Positions 8,617 through 17,130 of a stretch of 64,000 nt of DNA are shown in pieces; position 1 is the stretch's first letter; each line of letters opens with the position of its first letter. The notes beneath the pieces were generated by a model that had not been told where the DNA came from, ran no database searches, and saw only the letters and a program-made list of their open reading frames with translations. Position numbers and translations under genes: made by a program. The DNA comes from Mycolicibacterium baixiangningiae. GTDB taxonomy: Bacteria; Actinomycetota; Actinomycetes; Mycobacteriales; Mycobacteriaceae. Where the stretch lies: NCBI RefSeq assembly GCF_016313185.1, contig NZ_CP066218.1:3038001-3102000 (forward strand). The letters are read 5' to 3'.

Positions 8617-9498
8617 GTGAAGATCCGGTTCGGCGTCGGGATCGGCGCGGAGACATCGGCCGACGGCCTGGCGGCCCTCGTGGATCGCCTCGAGAGCAGC
8701 GGCGTTGACTCACTGTGGTTCTCCGAACTCGTCTACACCGAGGCCGTCGACCCGTTCGTCGGCATGGCGTTCGCGCTGGGCCGCACCTCCCGGCTCAAAG
8801 TCGGCACCTCGGTGGCGATCCTCCCGGGCCGCCACCCCGTGCTCGTCGCCAAGCAACTCGCATCGCTGGCCGCGGTCGCACCGAAGCGCGTGCTGCCCGT
8901 CTTCGGGCTGCAGTCCGCCATCCCCGCCGAACGGGCGATCTTCGAGGTGCCCGCAGGCAAACGCGCCGCGGTGTTCGACGAGTCGCTGGATCTGCTCCGA
9001 TCGGTGCTGGCCGCGCCGGACGTGAGCTTCGACGGGGAATTCTTCTCCGTGCGAAACGCCGCGGTCGCACCGCGTCCGGACCAGCCCCTCGATATCTGGC
9101 TCGGCGGATCGGCGCCAGGGGCGTTGCGCCGCATCGGCCGATACGGGGACGGCTGGCTCGGCAGCTTCCTCACCCCCGACGAAGCGCGCCGCGGGCGTGA
9201 GCAGATCGAGCGTGCGGCCCACGACGCGGACCGGCGCATCGAAGCCGATCACTTCGGCATCTCCCTCGCGGTGGCCGACGGCGAACTCACAGACGACATG
9301 GTCGATGTCGTGCGTAGGCGGCGTCCGGACATCGACCCGTCGGAACTCATCGCCCCCGATTGGCCGGCCCTGCACCGCCAGCTCGACGGCTACCTTGCCG
9401 CCGGGTTGACGAAGTTCGTGATCCGCCCGGCCGGGAAGGTGCCGATGGACGCGTTCGTCGATCGGTTCGCCGCCGAACTGCTACCCCGGGAGAACTGA
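8617..9498 (+). CDS. LLM-class F420-dependent oxidoreductase (TIGR03854-like)
   Basis: 293 residues, GTG start. Luciferase-like TIM-barrel: GVGIGAETSADGLAALVDRLE, DSLWFSELVY, a mid-barrel strand LKVGTSVAILPGRHPVLVAKQLASL, and DIWLGGSAPGALRRIGRYGDGW. This matches the mycobacterial F420-dependent LLM subfamily whose model name cites M. smegmatis 3544. These enzymes use reduced coenzyme F420 for hydride transfer; the substrate is unknown. Divergent from the SRPBCC gene. Confidence 0.88.
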   Translation: MKIRFGVGIGAETSADGLAALVDRLESSGVDSLWFSELVYTEAVDPFVGMAFALGRTSRLKVGTSVAILPGRHPVLVAKQLASLAAVAPKRVLPVFGLQSAIPAERAIFEVPAGKRAAVFDESLDLLRSVLAAPDVSFDGEFFSVRNAAVAPRPDQPLDIWLGGSAPGALRRIGRYGDGWLGSFLTPDEARRGREQIERAAHDADRRIEADHFGISLAVADGELTDDMVDVVRRRRPDIDPSELIAPDWPALHRQLDGYLAAGLTKFVIRPAGKVPMDAFVDRFAAELLPREN

Positions 9499-9508
9499 CC
9501 GTCGGCTG

Positions 9509-9631
9509 TTACGACGTCTCCGAGGTCTCGTCCTCGCCCTCGGCCTGATCGGGCTGGGGCTGCACGGAGCTCTGCTTCATCTCGGGATCGGCGTCGGGAT
9601 CCTGACCGGTTTCGGCGGGGTCGCTGCTCAT
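9509..9631 (-). CDS. 40-residue acidic protein behind a SigF-type promoter
   Basis: ATG at 9631 to TAA at 9509. The 40 residues are rich in Asp/Glu/Gln/Ser/Pro with almost no hydrophobics (MSSDPAETGQDPDADPEMK, then SSVQPQPDQAEGEDETSETS), net strongly negative and surely disordered. A perfect GGTTT-N15-GGGTA promoter ends 11 bp upstream of the ATG, so the transcript would be leaderless or nearly so, fitting the absence of a Shine-Dalgarno. No homolog recognised. Too short for most gene finders. Confidence 0.6.
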   Translation of the reverse strand: MSSDPAETGQDPDADPEMKQSSVQPQPDQAEGEDETSETS

Positions 9632-9642
9632 GGGGTGCGAGG

Positions 9643-9667
9643 TACCCCAGCCGATTCGCGCGAAACC
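9643..9667 (-). promoter_or_regulatory. SigF-type promoter
   Basis: On the minus strand GGTTT (9667-9663), 15 nt, then GGGTA (9647-9643). This is an exact match to the mycobacterial SigF consensus GGTTT-N15-17-GGGTA. The predicted start lies around 9636-9633, two to five bases before the ATG of the 40-residue acidic protein. Confidence 0.7.
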
Positions 9668-9671
9668 GCCC

Positions 9672-10496
9672 TCAGCGCTCGGTCAGCCGGGGCAGTGCCT
9701 TGCGGATCTGTCCGCGGACGAACTCCGGGCTGACGGCTTTGAGCCGGTCCAGCCACCCGATGCTGGCGGGCACATACCAGTGCAGACGGGTCGGATGCCG
9801 GTAGGCAGCCCACGCCGCTTCGGCCACGCTGGAGGCCGGCATCAACCGGAACGGACCCCGCTTGGGAGCGGATGCGGTGACGTCCCCGGCCGCATCGGCC
9901 GACGGCGCACCCCCGGAGTGGTTGGGGGTCTCGCGCAGGATCGCGGTGTCGATGAGACCGGGCAGCACGTCGGCGACCCGCACGCCGTGTCGCTGCCATT
10001 CGACGCTCAGCGCCTCGGTGAGACCCTTCACCGCGTGTTTGGTCGCCGAGTACACGGCGATCTGCGGCATCCCGTAGGTCGCCGAGGCCGACGACGTGGA
10101 GAACATCAGACTGCCCGGCGACCGCTTGAGGTGGGGCAACGCCGCGTACGCCCCGGTCAGCACAGCCTTGAAGTTGATGTCGACCACCCGCATGGCCGCC
10201 TCGTAGGGGACATCCTCGAACCAGCCCGACTCACCGACGCCCGCGTTGTTCCACATCATGTCGAGACCGTCGGCGCCACAGAAGTCGGCCAGCGCGCCGT
10301 CCAACTGGGCTTTGTCGGTGACGTCGACCCGCCGGGACCACAAGCGATCGCCGCCGCGCTGCGCCGTCAACGCCGTCAGCCCGGCCTCGTTGCGGTCGAC
10401 TGCCGCTACCCGCCAGCCGCGGTCGTGGAACAGCTCTGCGCCGGCGCGCCCCATCCCGCTCCCCGCGCCGGTGATGAAGATCGACTTCATTGTCAT
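9672..10496 (-). CDS. Short-chain dehydrogenase/reductase (SDR)
   Basis: 274 residues from MTMKSIFITGAGSGMGRA; a frame extending to 10544 overlaps the upstream stop and is not needed. Classical SDR marks: TGxxxGMG at residues 8-14, NNAGVG, Ser in FSTSSASATYG and YSATKHAVKG with catalytic Tyr and Lys. A 40-residue C-terminal extension follows the fold (GWLDRLKAVSPEFVRGQIRK). Begins 17 bp after the chorismate mutase stop, so it may be the third gene of an operon with it and the 71-residue protein. Substrate unknown. Confidence 0.88.
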   Translation of the reverse strand: MTMKSIFITGAGSGMGRAGAELFHDRGWRVAAVDRNEAGLTALTAQRGGDRLWSRRVDVTDKAQLDGALADFCGADGLDMMWNNAGVGESGWFEDVPYEAAMRVVDINFKAVLTGAYAALPHLKRSPGSLMFSTSSASATYGMPQIAVYSATKHAVKGLTEALSVEWQRHGVRVADVLPGLIDTAILRETPNHSGGAPSADAAGDVTASAPKRGPFRLMPASSVAEAAWAAYRHPTRLHWYVPASIGWLDRLKAVSPEFVRGQIRKALPRLTER

Positions 10497-10513
10497 CGGG
10501 CCATCCTGACAGC

Positions 10514-11077
10514 TCAGCCGCAGTAAGAGCGCGTCACGAACCACAGCGCCTGGCGGTAGAGCGCATCGAGCTCCCGGGTGTCGGCCACCCTGTCGGTCGC
10601 ATCACGCACCCGCTCGGCGCAGGTGGGCGATTGCAGGACCGGCCACTGCGCGGCCAGTTGTTCCACCATGGTCCGGTTCAGCCCGTCGATCACCTGACGC
10701 GAGGACGCCAGCTCGGGGGCGGTGGTGGGTGCGGCCGCCGGGTCGAGCTTCCACTGGGCGAAGCGGCTGTACTCGATGGCTTCGGTCGCCGCGATCTGGT
10801 CGGCGAAGATGCGGCGCACCCGCTGGGCGTCGACGCCGCGCGCCGACGCATCGGTGGCCACCGCCGTCAGCACCTGCTCGACCCGCGCGGGATCCTCGAT
10901 CGGCCCCTTGGTGTTCCACTTGTTGGCGGCCACCGGTTCGGCGGTCTGCAATCGTTGGGCGGCGGCGTCGACCAGCGCCGTCAGCGGGCCACCCTCGTCA
11001 GCCTGCGCGGGCGCCGCCGTGCCGAAGGCACCGGCCACCGCCAGGCCGGCCACCAGGCCGCGCAACGCCGACCGCAC
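10514..11077 (-). CDS. Secreted chorismate mutase (AroQ gamma type)
   Basis: 187 residues with a Sec signal peptide ending APAQA (about residue 26). The mature part resembles M. tuberculosis Rv1885c: helix LTALVDAAAQRLQTAEPVAANKW with active-site Arg and Lys, DPARVEQVL, and IEYSRFAQWKLDP; two Cys (SPTC and SYCG) fit the single disulfide of that enzyme. It converts chorismate to prephenate outside the cytoplasm, a role that remains puzzling. Starts two bases after the 71-residue gene stops, so they are coupled. Confidence 0.9.
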   Translation of the reverse strand: MRSALRGLVAGLAVAGAFGTAAPAQADEGGPLTALVDAAAQRLQTAEPVAANKWNTKGPIEDPARVEQVLTAVATDASARGVDAQRVRRIFADQIAATEAIEYSRFAQWKLDPAAAPTTAPELASSRQVIDGLNRTMVEQLAAQWPVLQSPTCAERVRDATDRVADTRELDALYRQALWFVTRSYCG

Positions 11078-11079
11078 GT

Positions 11080-11295
11080 TCAGCGGTCGAAATCCGGGTC
11101 GTCTTCGGACAGCGGCACGGCGATCGCCTGTTCGATCAGGTCGGCCTCGTTGGCGTCCCAGTTGCGCGACACCGACACCCGGGCGGCATCCAGGCCGCCC
11201 ACCTCCTCGTCGTCCACGTCGACAGGGATCAACTGTTCGACGACGTCGGCTTCCGGAGCCTCGTCATCGAACACCGGTCCATTCGGAGTACTCAC
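11080..11295 (-). CDS. Small acidic conserved protein
   Basis: 71 residues, GTG start with GGAAGGAG seven bases upstream. About one third Asp/Glu, with a repeated Glu/Asp-Val-Val-Glu-Gln-Leu/Ile pattern (ADVVEQLIPVDVDDEEV and EADLIEQAIAVPL), suggesting two copies of a short amphipathic unit. No signal peptide. Ends two bases before the secreted chorismate mutase and so is likely co-transcribed. No family recognised. Confidence 0.7.
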   Translation of the reverse strand: MSTPNGPVFDDEAPEADVVEQLIPVDVDDEEVGGLDAARVSVSRNWDANEADLIEQAIAVPLSEDDPDFDR

Positions 11296-11534
11296 GAGCG
11301 GTCTCCTTCCTGCTCTGACATCAGCCGAACCCCGGCCGTGCCACCACGATAGTGAGTTCCACCCACGCAGGTGGATTCCGGTTCTGCAGGTGCTGTGGGT
11401 TCGGCGGGCCTGACCTGGCCGGTGTGGTCTTTGCGCGGCCCCTGTTCAGGTAGTGTGCGCAGACGACGGGGGCGGCCCTCTCAAAACGGGGGAGCGCCGA
11501 ACAGAACACAAACGACGACGTCAAAGGCTGTACT

Positions 11535-12419
11535 TTGCCAGAAACAAGCAGTGACGCCCAGGGCTTGACGCCCCACTTCGAGGACGTCCAGGCGCACTAC
11601 GACCTGTCCGACGACTTCTTCCGGCTGTTCCTCGACCCGACGCAGACCTACAGCTGCGCGTACTTCGAACGCGACGACATGTCGCTGGAAGAGGCGCAGC
11701 TCGCCAAGATCGACCTGTCGCTGGGCAAGCTCGGTCTCCAGCCCGGAATGACGCTGCTCGACGTGGGGTGCGGCTGGGGCGCGACGATCAACCGGGCGCT
11801 CGATCGCTACGACGTCAACGTGGTCGGGCTGACCCTGTCACGCAATCAGCAGGCGTACGTGCAGCAGCTCCTGGACAAGCAGGACAGTCCGCGCAGCAAG
11901 CGGGTGCTGCTTGAGGGCTGGGAGCAGTTCGACGAGAAGGTCGACCGCATCGTGTCGATCGGCGCGTTCGAGCACTTCGGCCGCGACCGCTACACCGACT
12001 TCTTCAAGATGGCCTACGACGCGCTGCCCGACGACGGGGTGATGATGCTGCACACCATCATCAAGCCGAGCAACGAGGAATTCGAAGAACGCGGACTGCC
12101 CATCACGATGGCGAAGATACGGTTCTTCAAATTCATCATGGACGAGATCTTCCCGGGTGGAGACCTGCCACAGGCCAGTGCCGTCGAAGAGCACGCGACC
12201 AAGGCGGGCTTCGAGGTCAAGCTCGTGCAGCCGCTGCGCCTGCATTACGCCAAGACGCTCGACATCTGGTCGGCCGCGCTCGAGGCGCGCAAAGACGAGG
12301 CGCTCGCGCTGCAGGGGCAGGTCGTGTACGACCGGTACATGAAGTACCTGACCGGGTGCGCCGACCTGTTCCGTGAGGGTTACACCGACGTCGCGCAGTT
12401 CACCCTGACCAAGGGCTGA
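11535..12419 (+). CDS. Mycolic acid cyclopropane synthase family SAM methyltransferase
   Basis: 294 residues, TTG start (AAAGG about 8 bp upstream). The family signature HYDLSDDFFRLFLDP, SCAYFERDDMSLEEAQ with the active-site Cys41, SAM motif LLDVGCGWG (74-82), GAFEHFG with the bicarbonate-site Glu, and HYAKTLDIW with the conserved Tyr are all present. The MmaA/CmaA/PcaA/UmaA group modifies double bonds of mycolic acids (cyclopropanation, methoxylation). Which modification is made cannot be read from sequence; closest by eye to MmaA1/UmaA-type proteins. Followed by the convergent agmatinase 15 bp away. Confidence 0.9.
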   Translation: MPETSSDAQGLTPHFEDVQAHYDLSDDFFRLFLDPTQTYSCAYFERDDMSLEEAQLAKIDLSLGKLGLQPGMTLLDVGCGWGATINRALDRYDVNVVGLTLSRNQQAYVQQLLDKQDSPRSKRVLLEGWEQFDEKVDRIVSIGAFEHFGRDRYTDFFKMAYDALPDDGVMMLHTIIKPSNEEFEERGLPITMAKIRFFKFIMDEIFPGGDLPQASAVEEHATKAGFEVKLVQPLRLHYAKTLDIWSAALEARKDEALALQGQVVYDRYMKYLTGCADLFREGYTDVAQFTLTKG

Positions 12420-12425
12420 GCGAAC

Positions 12426-12453
12426 GGGCCCTCGTCACCGCGACGGGGGGCCG
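12426..12453. terminator. Hairpin between convergent genes
   Basis: GGGCCCTCGTC (12426-12436) pairs imperfectly with GACGGGGGGCC (12442-12452) around a 5-nt loop, just after the methyltransferase stop and overlapping the 3' end of the agmatinase. No U-tract. A plausible shared terminator. Confidence 0.4.
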
Positions 12454-13472
12454 GGCGGCACTCCGGCCGCATCGCGTCTGCGGGCCGCCATACCGGCCAG
12501 CGCCTCGAACACCACCCGGTGCGCGGCGTTGACCGTGAGCTCGGCGTGGTCGTAGGCGGGAGACACCTCGACGACGTCGACGCCGGCCACGTCGTGCTCG
12601 TAGCAGAGTTGCCGGACCATCCGCAGCAGGTCGGCGCTGGTGATGCCGCCGGGTTCGGGGGTTCCGGTGCCGGGTGCGTGCGCGGGGTCGAGGACGTCGA
12701 TGTCGACCGACACGTAGAGCTTGTCCGCCTTGGCCAGCGCCTCGCTCACCGCGTCCGCCATGACGGCCTTGAAACCGCGCTCCCAGATCTCCTGCATGGT
12801 GTGCCAGGTCATCTTCTGTTCGAGCATCCACTCGAACGTGTCCTGCGGTGGCCAGTACCCGCGCAACCCGACCTGGACGAAATGCGATCCGGGCACCGCA
12901 CCGGATTCGATGAGCCGGCGCATCGGCGTCCCATGGCTGGCGAGGTTGCCCTCGATGTCGTCGGCGGTGTCGGCATGGGCGTCGAAGTGCACGATGCCGA
13001 CGTTGCCGTAGCCGTGGAAATCAGCCACCGCGGTGGCGGCGGGCCAGGTGATCGAGTGGTCACCGCCGAGAATCACCGGCACGATCCCACGCGACGCGAC
13101 CGCGGCCACGCGTTCACGAATGTTGTTGTGCGACAGAGTGGTCTGTCCATGCGGACAATAGGCGTCGCCGAAGTCGACCACCTCGAGCCAGTCGAAGATC
13201 TCCAGCCCGAGATCCATGTGGTAGGTGCCGGGCTCGTATGCCGTCGCCCGGATGGCCCGCGGACCGAACCGGGCGCCCGGACGGTTGGTGGTGCCGACAT
13301 CGAACGGGGCGCCGACGATCGCGACGTCGGGGCGCCACGAGTCGAGTTGCGCGGTCTCGGTCAGGAACGGCCGATGACCGAAGGAAACCAGTCCCGAGTG
13401 GGGCAGGTCCAGCTGCTCGGCCATCCCGGGCGGAAGCTGTCGAGGCGGCTGCTGGTCATGCTCGTGGCCCAT
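12435..13472 (-). CDS. speB: Agmatinase/ureohydrolase family
   Basis: 345 residues. Dimanganese motifs of ureohydrolases in order: GGDHSITWPA, HFDAHADTAD, and SVDIDVLDPAHAPGTGTPEP. The last, with the GTGTPEPGG loop, is typical of agmatinases (agmatine to putrescine plus urea); guanidinobutyrase or arginase-like activity cannot be excluded. A short Gln/Pro-rich N-terminus precedes the fold. It lies 32 bp downstream of a thioesterase gene on the same strand. Confidence 0.85.
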   Translation of the reverse strand: MGHEHDQQPPRQLPPGMAEQLDLPHSGLVSFGHRPFLTETAQLDSWRPDVAIVGAPFDVGTTNRPGARFGPRAIRATAYEPGTYHMDLGLEIFDWLEVVDFGDAYCPHGQTTLSHNNIRERVAAVASRGIVPVILGGDHSITWPAATAVADFHGYGNVGIVHFDAHADTADDIEGNLASHGTPMRRLIESGAVPGSHFVQVGLRGYWPPQDTFEWMLEQKMTWHTMQEIWERGFKAVMADAVSEALAKADKLYVSVDIDVLDPAHAPGTGTPEPGGITSADLLRMVRQLCYEHDVAGVDVVEVSPAYDHAELTVNAAHRVVFEALAGMAARRRDAAGVPPGPPSR

Positions 13473-13504
13473 GCGCAGACGGTACCGCCGATCCCTGCGG
13501 CGAG

Positions 13505-13936
13505 TCAGGCGTCCAGCGCGGCTCTCAGCGATGGCGGGATGTCGCGTTTCGTCAAGGCCGACGTCGATACCACCACGTAGACGTTGCGGCCCGTCACCAC
13601 GACGCGTTCCGGGGTGTTTGCGCTCCGGCTCCGCACCGCGAAACCGAGCGTGAAGCTCGTCGTCCCGATGCGTTCACACCGGACCGTCACCCGGACCTCG
13701 TCGCGCCAGCGAACCGGTGCGGCGTAATCGATTTCGCTGTGAACGACCTGGAAGTCGACGCCGTCGGCGATCAGCGTGGGATACGCGACACCGAGATGGT
13801 CGAGGAACGCGGTGCAGGCCTCGTCGAACCAGATGAGGTAGTGACCGTTGAACACCACGCCCTGCTGGTCGACCTCGGCGTAGCGCGGCACGATCGGCAT
13901 GGAGAACGCCGGTGCCGGATCGGACGCTACCGGCAC
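13505..13936 (-). CDS. Acyl-CoA thioesterase (hotdog, 4HBT/YbgC type)
   Basis: 143 residues, GTG start. The hotdog signature is clear: RYAEVDQQGVVFNGHYLIWFDEA, with the DxxGxVxxxxY pattern in which Asp acts in catalysis, then FQVVHSEIDYAAPVRWRDEV and a final strand ERVVVTGRNVYVVV. Such enzymes hydrolyse acyl-CoA thioesters. Same strand as the agmatinase; no functional link evident. Confidence 0.85.
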   Translation of the reverse strand: MPVASDPAPAFSMPIVPRYAEVDQQGVVFNGHYLIWFDEACTAFLDHLGVAYPTLIADGVDFQVVHSEIDYAAPVRWRDEVRVTVRCERIGTTSFTLGFAVRSRSANTPERVVVTGRNVYVVVSTSALTKRDIPPSLRAALDA

Positions 13937-14001
13937 ACCCTAACGCCGTCGGCCGACTCGGCCGACCAGCGCGGCGGCGAACATGGTGTCGGTGAACTGA
14001 C

Positions 14002-14526
14002 TTACAGCGAGGCGTCTTTCTGGCGTTCGCCGGTCCGCGCGGATTCCCCGTGCGACAGCCGACGTAACAGCGCCACCCCGATCGACTCCCGCCCACCGCC
14101 CACGGTGTCCAGTACCGACCGGGCCATCGGGGCCGGCAGGTCCGAGGGGATCACGTAGAGCAGCGCGTCCCGCGAGTGCGAGCCCACCAGGTAGATGGTG
14201 TCGTGGGCGACCAGGCGATAGGCGTCGACGGCCACGGCGTGGTTGCGGTGGATGATGCGGCTGGGGGCCGACTTCCAGGAAGCGGGGTCGTAGACCACGC
14301 GACGGACCGGACCGATCAACCTGCTGAGCACCGCGACGAGGTCGGGGAGTTCCTCGCCGAGATCGCCGCTTCGGGGCCACCAGGCGCCGTCGACCGCACC
14401 GGGAACCGGCGCCTTGTCGCAGATTGTCAACCGGCCTGAACCAGGTGAACTCGCATCGATGGGCGTCATCGCAGACGCTCCCGTCAATTCTTCGCACATC
14501 GCAGACGGCAACCGAAACACGGGCAC
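14002..14526 (-). CDS. DUF5994-like protein
   Basis: 174 residues; start uncertain because in-frame ATGs also occur at residues 10 and 20. The core GAVDGAWWPRSGDLGEELPDLVAVL, YDPASWKSAPSRI and DAYRLVAHDTIYLVGS is the pattern I associate with the actinobacterial DUF5994 family. No signal peptide or membrane helix. Function unknown. It is divergent from the threonine dehydratase. Confidence 0.65.
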   Translation of the reverse strand: MPVFRLPSAMCEELTGASAMTPIDASSPGSGRLTICDKAPVPGAVDGAWWPRSGDLGEELPDLVAVLSRLIGPVRRVVYDPASWKSAPSRIIHRNHAVAVDAYRLVAHDTIYLVGSHSRDALLYVIPSDLPAPMARSVLDTVGGGRESIGVALLRRLSHGESARTGERQKDASL

Positions 14527-14622
14527 GCGAGGAACCTACGACCGATCGAGCATAACCCCGGGTCGCCTGCGAGGCCGCCACCCTGCGGGCCTGTCCGCCG
14601 TGGCGCCGGGCAGACTGGTCCC

Positions 14623-15558
14623 GTGCATATCGTGACGATCGAGGACATCCGCAGCGCGGCGGCACGCACCCGCGACGACGTCCTGCGCACCCCGCTGATC
14701 CCGGCCGCCTGGGCCGGCGCGCTGTGGCTGAAACCGGAGAACCTGCAGGCCGTCGGGGCGTTCAAGGTACGGGGTGCGTTCAATGCGATCGCGCAGCTCG
14801 AACCCGACGTGCGGGCCCGCGGCGTGGTCGCGTACTCGAGTGGCAACCACGCGCAGGCCGTCGCGTACGCCGCAGCGCGGTACGGGATCACGGCGCACAT
14901 CGTGATGCCCGAGGAGACACCCCGCGTCAAGGTCGATGCGACCCGCGCCCACGGGGCCGAGGTGGTGCTGTGCGCGGCCGGCCAACGGGAAGCGGTGGCA
15001 GCCGAGGTCGTCGAGCGGACCGGCGGAGTGCTGGTCCCGCCGTTCGACCACCCCGACATCATCGCGGGCCAGGGCACCGCGGGTCTCGAGATCGCCGAGG
15101 ATCTGCCCGACGTCGAGCACGTCTTCATCCCCGTCAGTGGCGGCGGTCTGGCCTCCGGGGTGGGTACGGCGATCAGGGCGCTGTGTCCCAGCGCCAGGGT
15201 GTACGGCGTCGAACCGGAGCTCGCTGCGGACACGGCCGAAGGCCTGCGGCTCGGACACCGGGTCAACTGGTCGATCCAAGACCGCAATCGCACCATCGCC
15301 GACGGGCTGCGCTCACAACCGTCTGAGCTCACGTTCACCCACCTGCAGCGGGTCCTCGACGACGTCATCACGGTCTCTGAGGACGACATCCGTTCCGCAG
15401 TAAAGGATCTGGCGCTTCGCGCCCATCTGGTCAGTGAACCCAGCGGAGCGGTGGCGCTGGCGGGGTACCGCCGGGTGGCACCGGCAGGGCGGGCCGTGGC
15501 GGTGGTGTCCGGCGGCAACATCGAGGCGGCGTTGCTCCGGGAGATCCTGGCGGGCTGA
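14623..15558 (+). CDS. Threonine/serine dehydratase (PLP, fold type II)
   Basis: 311 residues, GTG start. PLP lysine K48 in the motif GAFKVRGAF; the substrate/phosphate loops are SSGNHAQAVA and PVSGGGLASG. The enzyme deaminates threonine or serine to 2-oxobutanoate or pyruvate. It has no C-terminal ACT regulatory domain, so it is of the catabolic/broad-specificity type and not the long biosynthetic IlvA. Forty base pairs before the Pr6Pr membrane gene. Confidence 0.88.
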   Translation: MHIVTIEDIRSAAARTRDDVLRTPLIPAAWAGALWLKPENLQAVGAFKVRGAFNAIAQLEPDVRARGVVAYSSGNHAQAVAYAAARYGITAHIVMPEETPRVKVDATRAHGAEVVLCAAGQREAVAAEVVERTGGVLVPPFDHPDIIAGQGTAGLEIAEDLPDVEHVFIPVSGGGLASGVGTAIRALCPSARVYGVEPELAADTAEGLRLGHRVNWSIQDRNRTIADGLRSQPSELTFTHLQRVLDDVITVSEDDIRSAVKDLALRAHLVSEPSGAVALAGYRRVAPAGRAVAVVSGGNIEAALLREILAG

Positions 15559-15597
15559 GCCCCGGGTCCGGCGCCGGCCGCGGCTATCCTCGCGGTC

Positions 15598-16224
15598 GTG
15601 ACCGCGACCGACGCCCCACGGGCGATTGCCGTTGTGCGGACCGGACTGCGGGTGGCGATCGTGGCCGCCGTGGTGGTGGCCGTCGTCCTGGTGGAGTTGA
15701 CCTCCCGCTCGGGGGTGGTGTGGCGGTTGGTCACCTTCACCTACCAGGCGAACCTGTTGGCCGCGGTGTTCTACGCGGCAACGCTGCTCTCACCGCGCAC
15801 CGACGCCCGTTCGGCGCTGCGGGGCGCCGTCGTCCTGTACGTCGTGGTGGCCGGCCTGGTGTGGAACCTGTTCCTGACCGACTACAGCATGGGGTACACC
15901 CCGGCGAACTTCCTGCTCCACGTCGCCGTGCCGGTGCTGGCGCTGGCGGAGTGGGGTCTGGCCAGTGCCAGTCAGTCGGCCGTCCGGTGGTGGTACCCGT
16001 GGGCGTGGCTGACCTACCCGGGCTGCTATGTGCTGGTCGCGTTGGCGGTGCTGAACCACGCCGGGCGGCGCGCGCCGTACTACTTCCTCGATCCGGGCAG
16101 CGTCGGGAGGCTCGCCGTCGCGATCAACATCGCGCTGCTCGGGGCGGCCTTCCTGGTGCTCGGCTACGTGCTGGCGGGGCTCGGAAAGGCGCGGGTGAAA
16201 CGCCCGAGCGCGCTTCGACGATGA
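15598..16224 (+). CDS. Pr6Pr family (FAR-17a/AIG1-like) membrane protein
   Basis: 208 residues, GTG start, with about six hydrophobic helices (VAIVAAVVVAVVLVEL, LLAAVFYAATLL, AVVLYVVVAGLVWNLFL, and others). Conserved FTYQANLLA and the His of NFLLHVAVPVLALAEW recall the AIG1/androgen-dependent TFPI-regulating family, in which Thr and His are catalytic for fatty-acid ester hydrolysis in the animal members; whether bacterial members act that way is unknown. Follows the threonine dehydratase on the same strand. Confidence 0.75.
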   Translation: MTATDAPRAIAVVRTGLRVAIVAAVVVAVVLVELTSRSGVVWRLVTFTYQANLLAAVFYAATLLSPRTDARSALRGAVVLYVVVAGLVWNLFLTDYSMGYTPANFLLHVAVPVLALAEWGLASASQSAVRWWYPWAWLTYPGCYVLVALAVLNHAGRRAPYYFLDPGSVGRLAVAINIALLGAAFLVLGYVLAGLGKARVKRPSALRR

Positions 16225-16324
16225 GGATGTCGTGGGCACCAGCCGTATCAGAGAAGACGCCGCAAAGGCGCGAGGCCGCCGGCGATTCCAGAGGGCGAAC
16301 ACCGACGCGCCCTACACTTGGGGG

Positions 16325-17074
16325 ATGCTGCGTTCGGTCGTCCGTTCCGTTGTCGCGATCACCGGGATCGTTGCCATCGCGATGACCGGTTCGGTCGCAA
16401 CGGGGTCGGCCGCGATCAGCACACCGCCCTCGGTCACGGCGATCGAACCGGCCGCGGGAGCGGTCGTCGGGGTGGCCCATCCGCTGACGGTGCGGTTCGG
16501 CGCCCCGGTGGCCGACCGGTCGGCGGCCGAGCAGTCGTTGCGGATCACCTCACCTGCGACTCCGGTCGGGGAATTCACCTGGCTCGGCGACTCGACCATG
16601 CAGTGGACGCCGACGTCGTTCTGGCCGGCGCACTCGCCGATCTCGGTCCAGGCGGGGGATTTCGCGGCCGACTTCCGGACCGGTGCGTCCGTGGTGGGTG
16701 TCGCCGACATCGACGCGCACACCTTCACCGTCAGCATCGACGACCAGGTGGTCAGGGAGATGCCGGCCTCGATGGGCAAACCGAAGTTCTCCACCCCGGT
16801 CGGGACCTTCCGGGTGTTGGGCAAGGAGTCCGTCGTGGTGATGGATTCGCGAACCATCGGCATCCCGCTCGACGATCCCGAGGGCTACAAGCTCACCGTC
16901 TACGACGCGGTCCGGATCACCTGGGGCGGGGTGTATGTGCACGGTGCCCCCTGGTCGACGGGTTCGCAGGGCTACGCGAACGTCAGCCACGGCTGCATCA
17001 ACCTCAGCCCGGACAACGCCGACTGGTACTTCAACACCGTCGGCGTCGGCGATCCGGTCATCGTGCAGTCGTAG
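16325..17074 (+). CDS. ldtA: L,D-transpeptidase, LdtA/LdtMt1 type
   Basis: 249 residues from the ATG at 16325; a longer frame upstream has no signal peptide and is rejected. N-terminal export signal (AITGIVAIAMTGSVATGSAA), a bacterial Ig-like domain (SVTAIEPAAGAVVGVAHPLTVRF), then the YkuD domain with HGAPWSTGSQGYANVSHGCINL and nucleophile Cys224. It makes 3-3 cross-links in peptidoglycan in the periplasm and is of the class inhibited by carbapenems. It closely resembles M. tuberculosis Rv0116c as remembered. Confidence 0.92.
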   Translation: MLRSVVRSVVAITGIVAIAMTGSVATGSAAISTPPSVTAIEPAAGAVVGVAHPLTVRFGAPVADRSAAEQSLRITSPATPVGEFTWLGDSTMQWTPTSFWPAHSPISVQAGDFAADFRTGASVVGVADIDAHTFTVSIDDQVVREMPASMGKPKFSTPVGTFRVLGKESVVVMDSRTIGIPLDDPEGYKLTVYDAVRITWGGVYVHGAPWSTGSQGYANVSHGCINLSPDNADWYFNTVGVGDPVIVQS

Positions 17075-17130
17075 CTGCGCCATGCCGCCCATGACAGTCC
17101 ACCCGGCCAGAGGTCAAGTGGTCTGACCAG

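Noticed and set aside
9628..9999. Arg-rich frame overlapping the SDR end and the SigF-type promoter
   Set aside because: Shadow frame of the SDR gene; the short acidic frame and promoter explain this region better.
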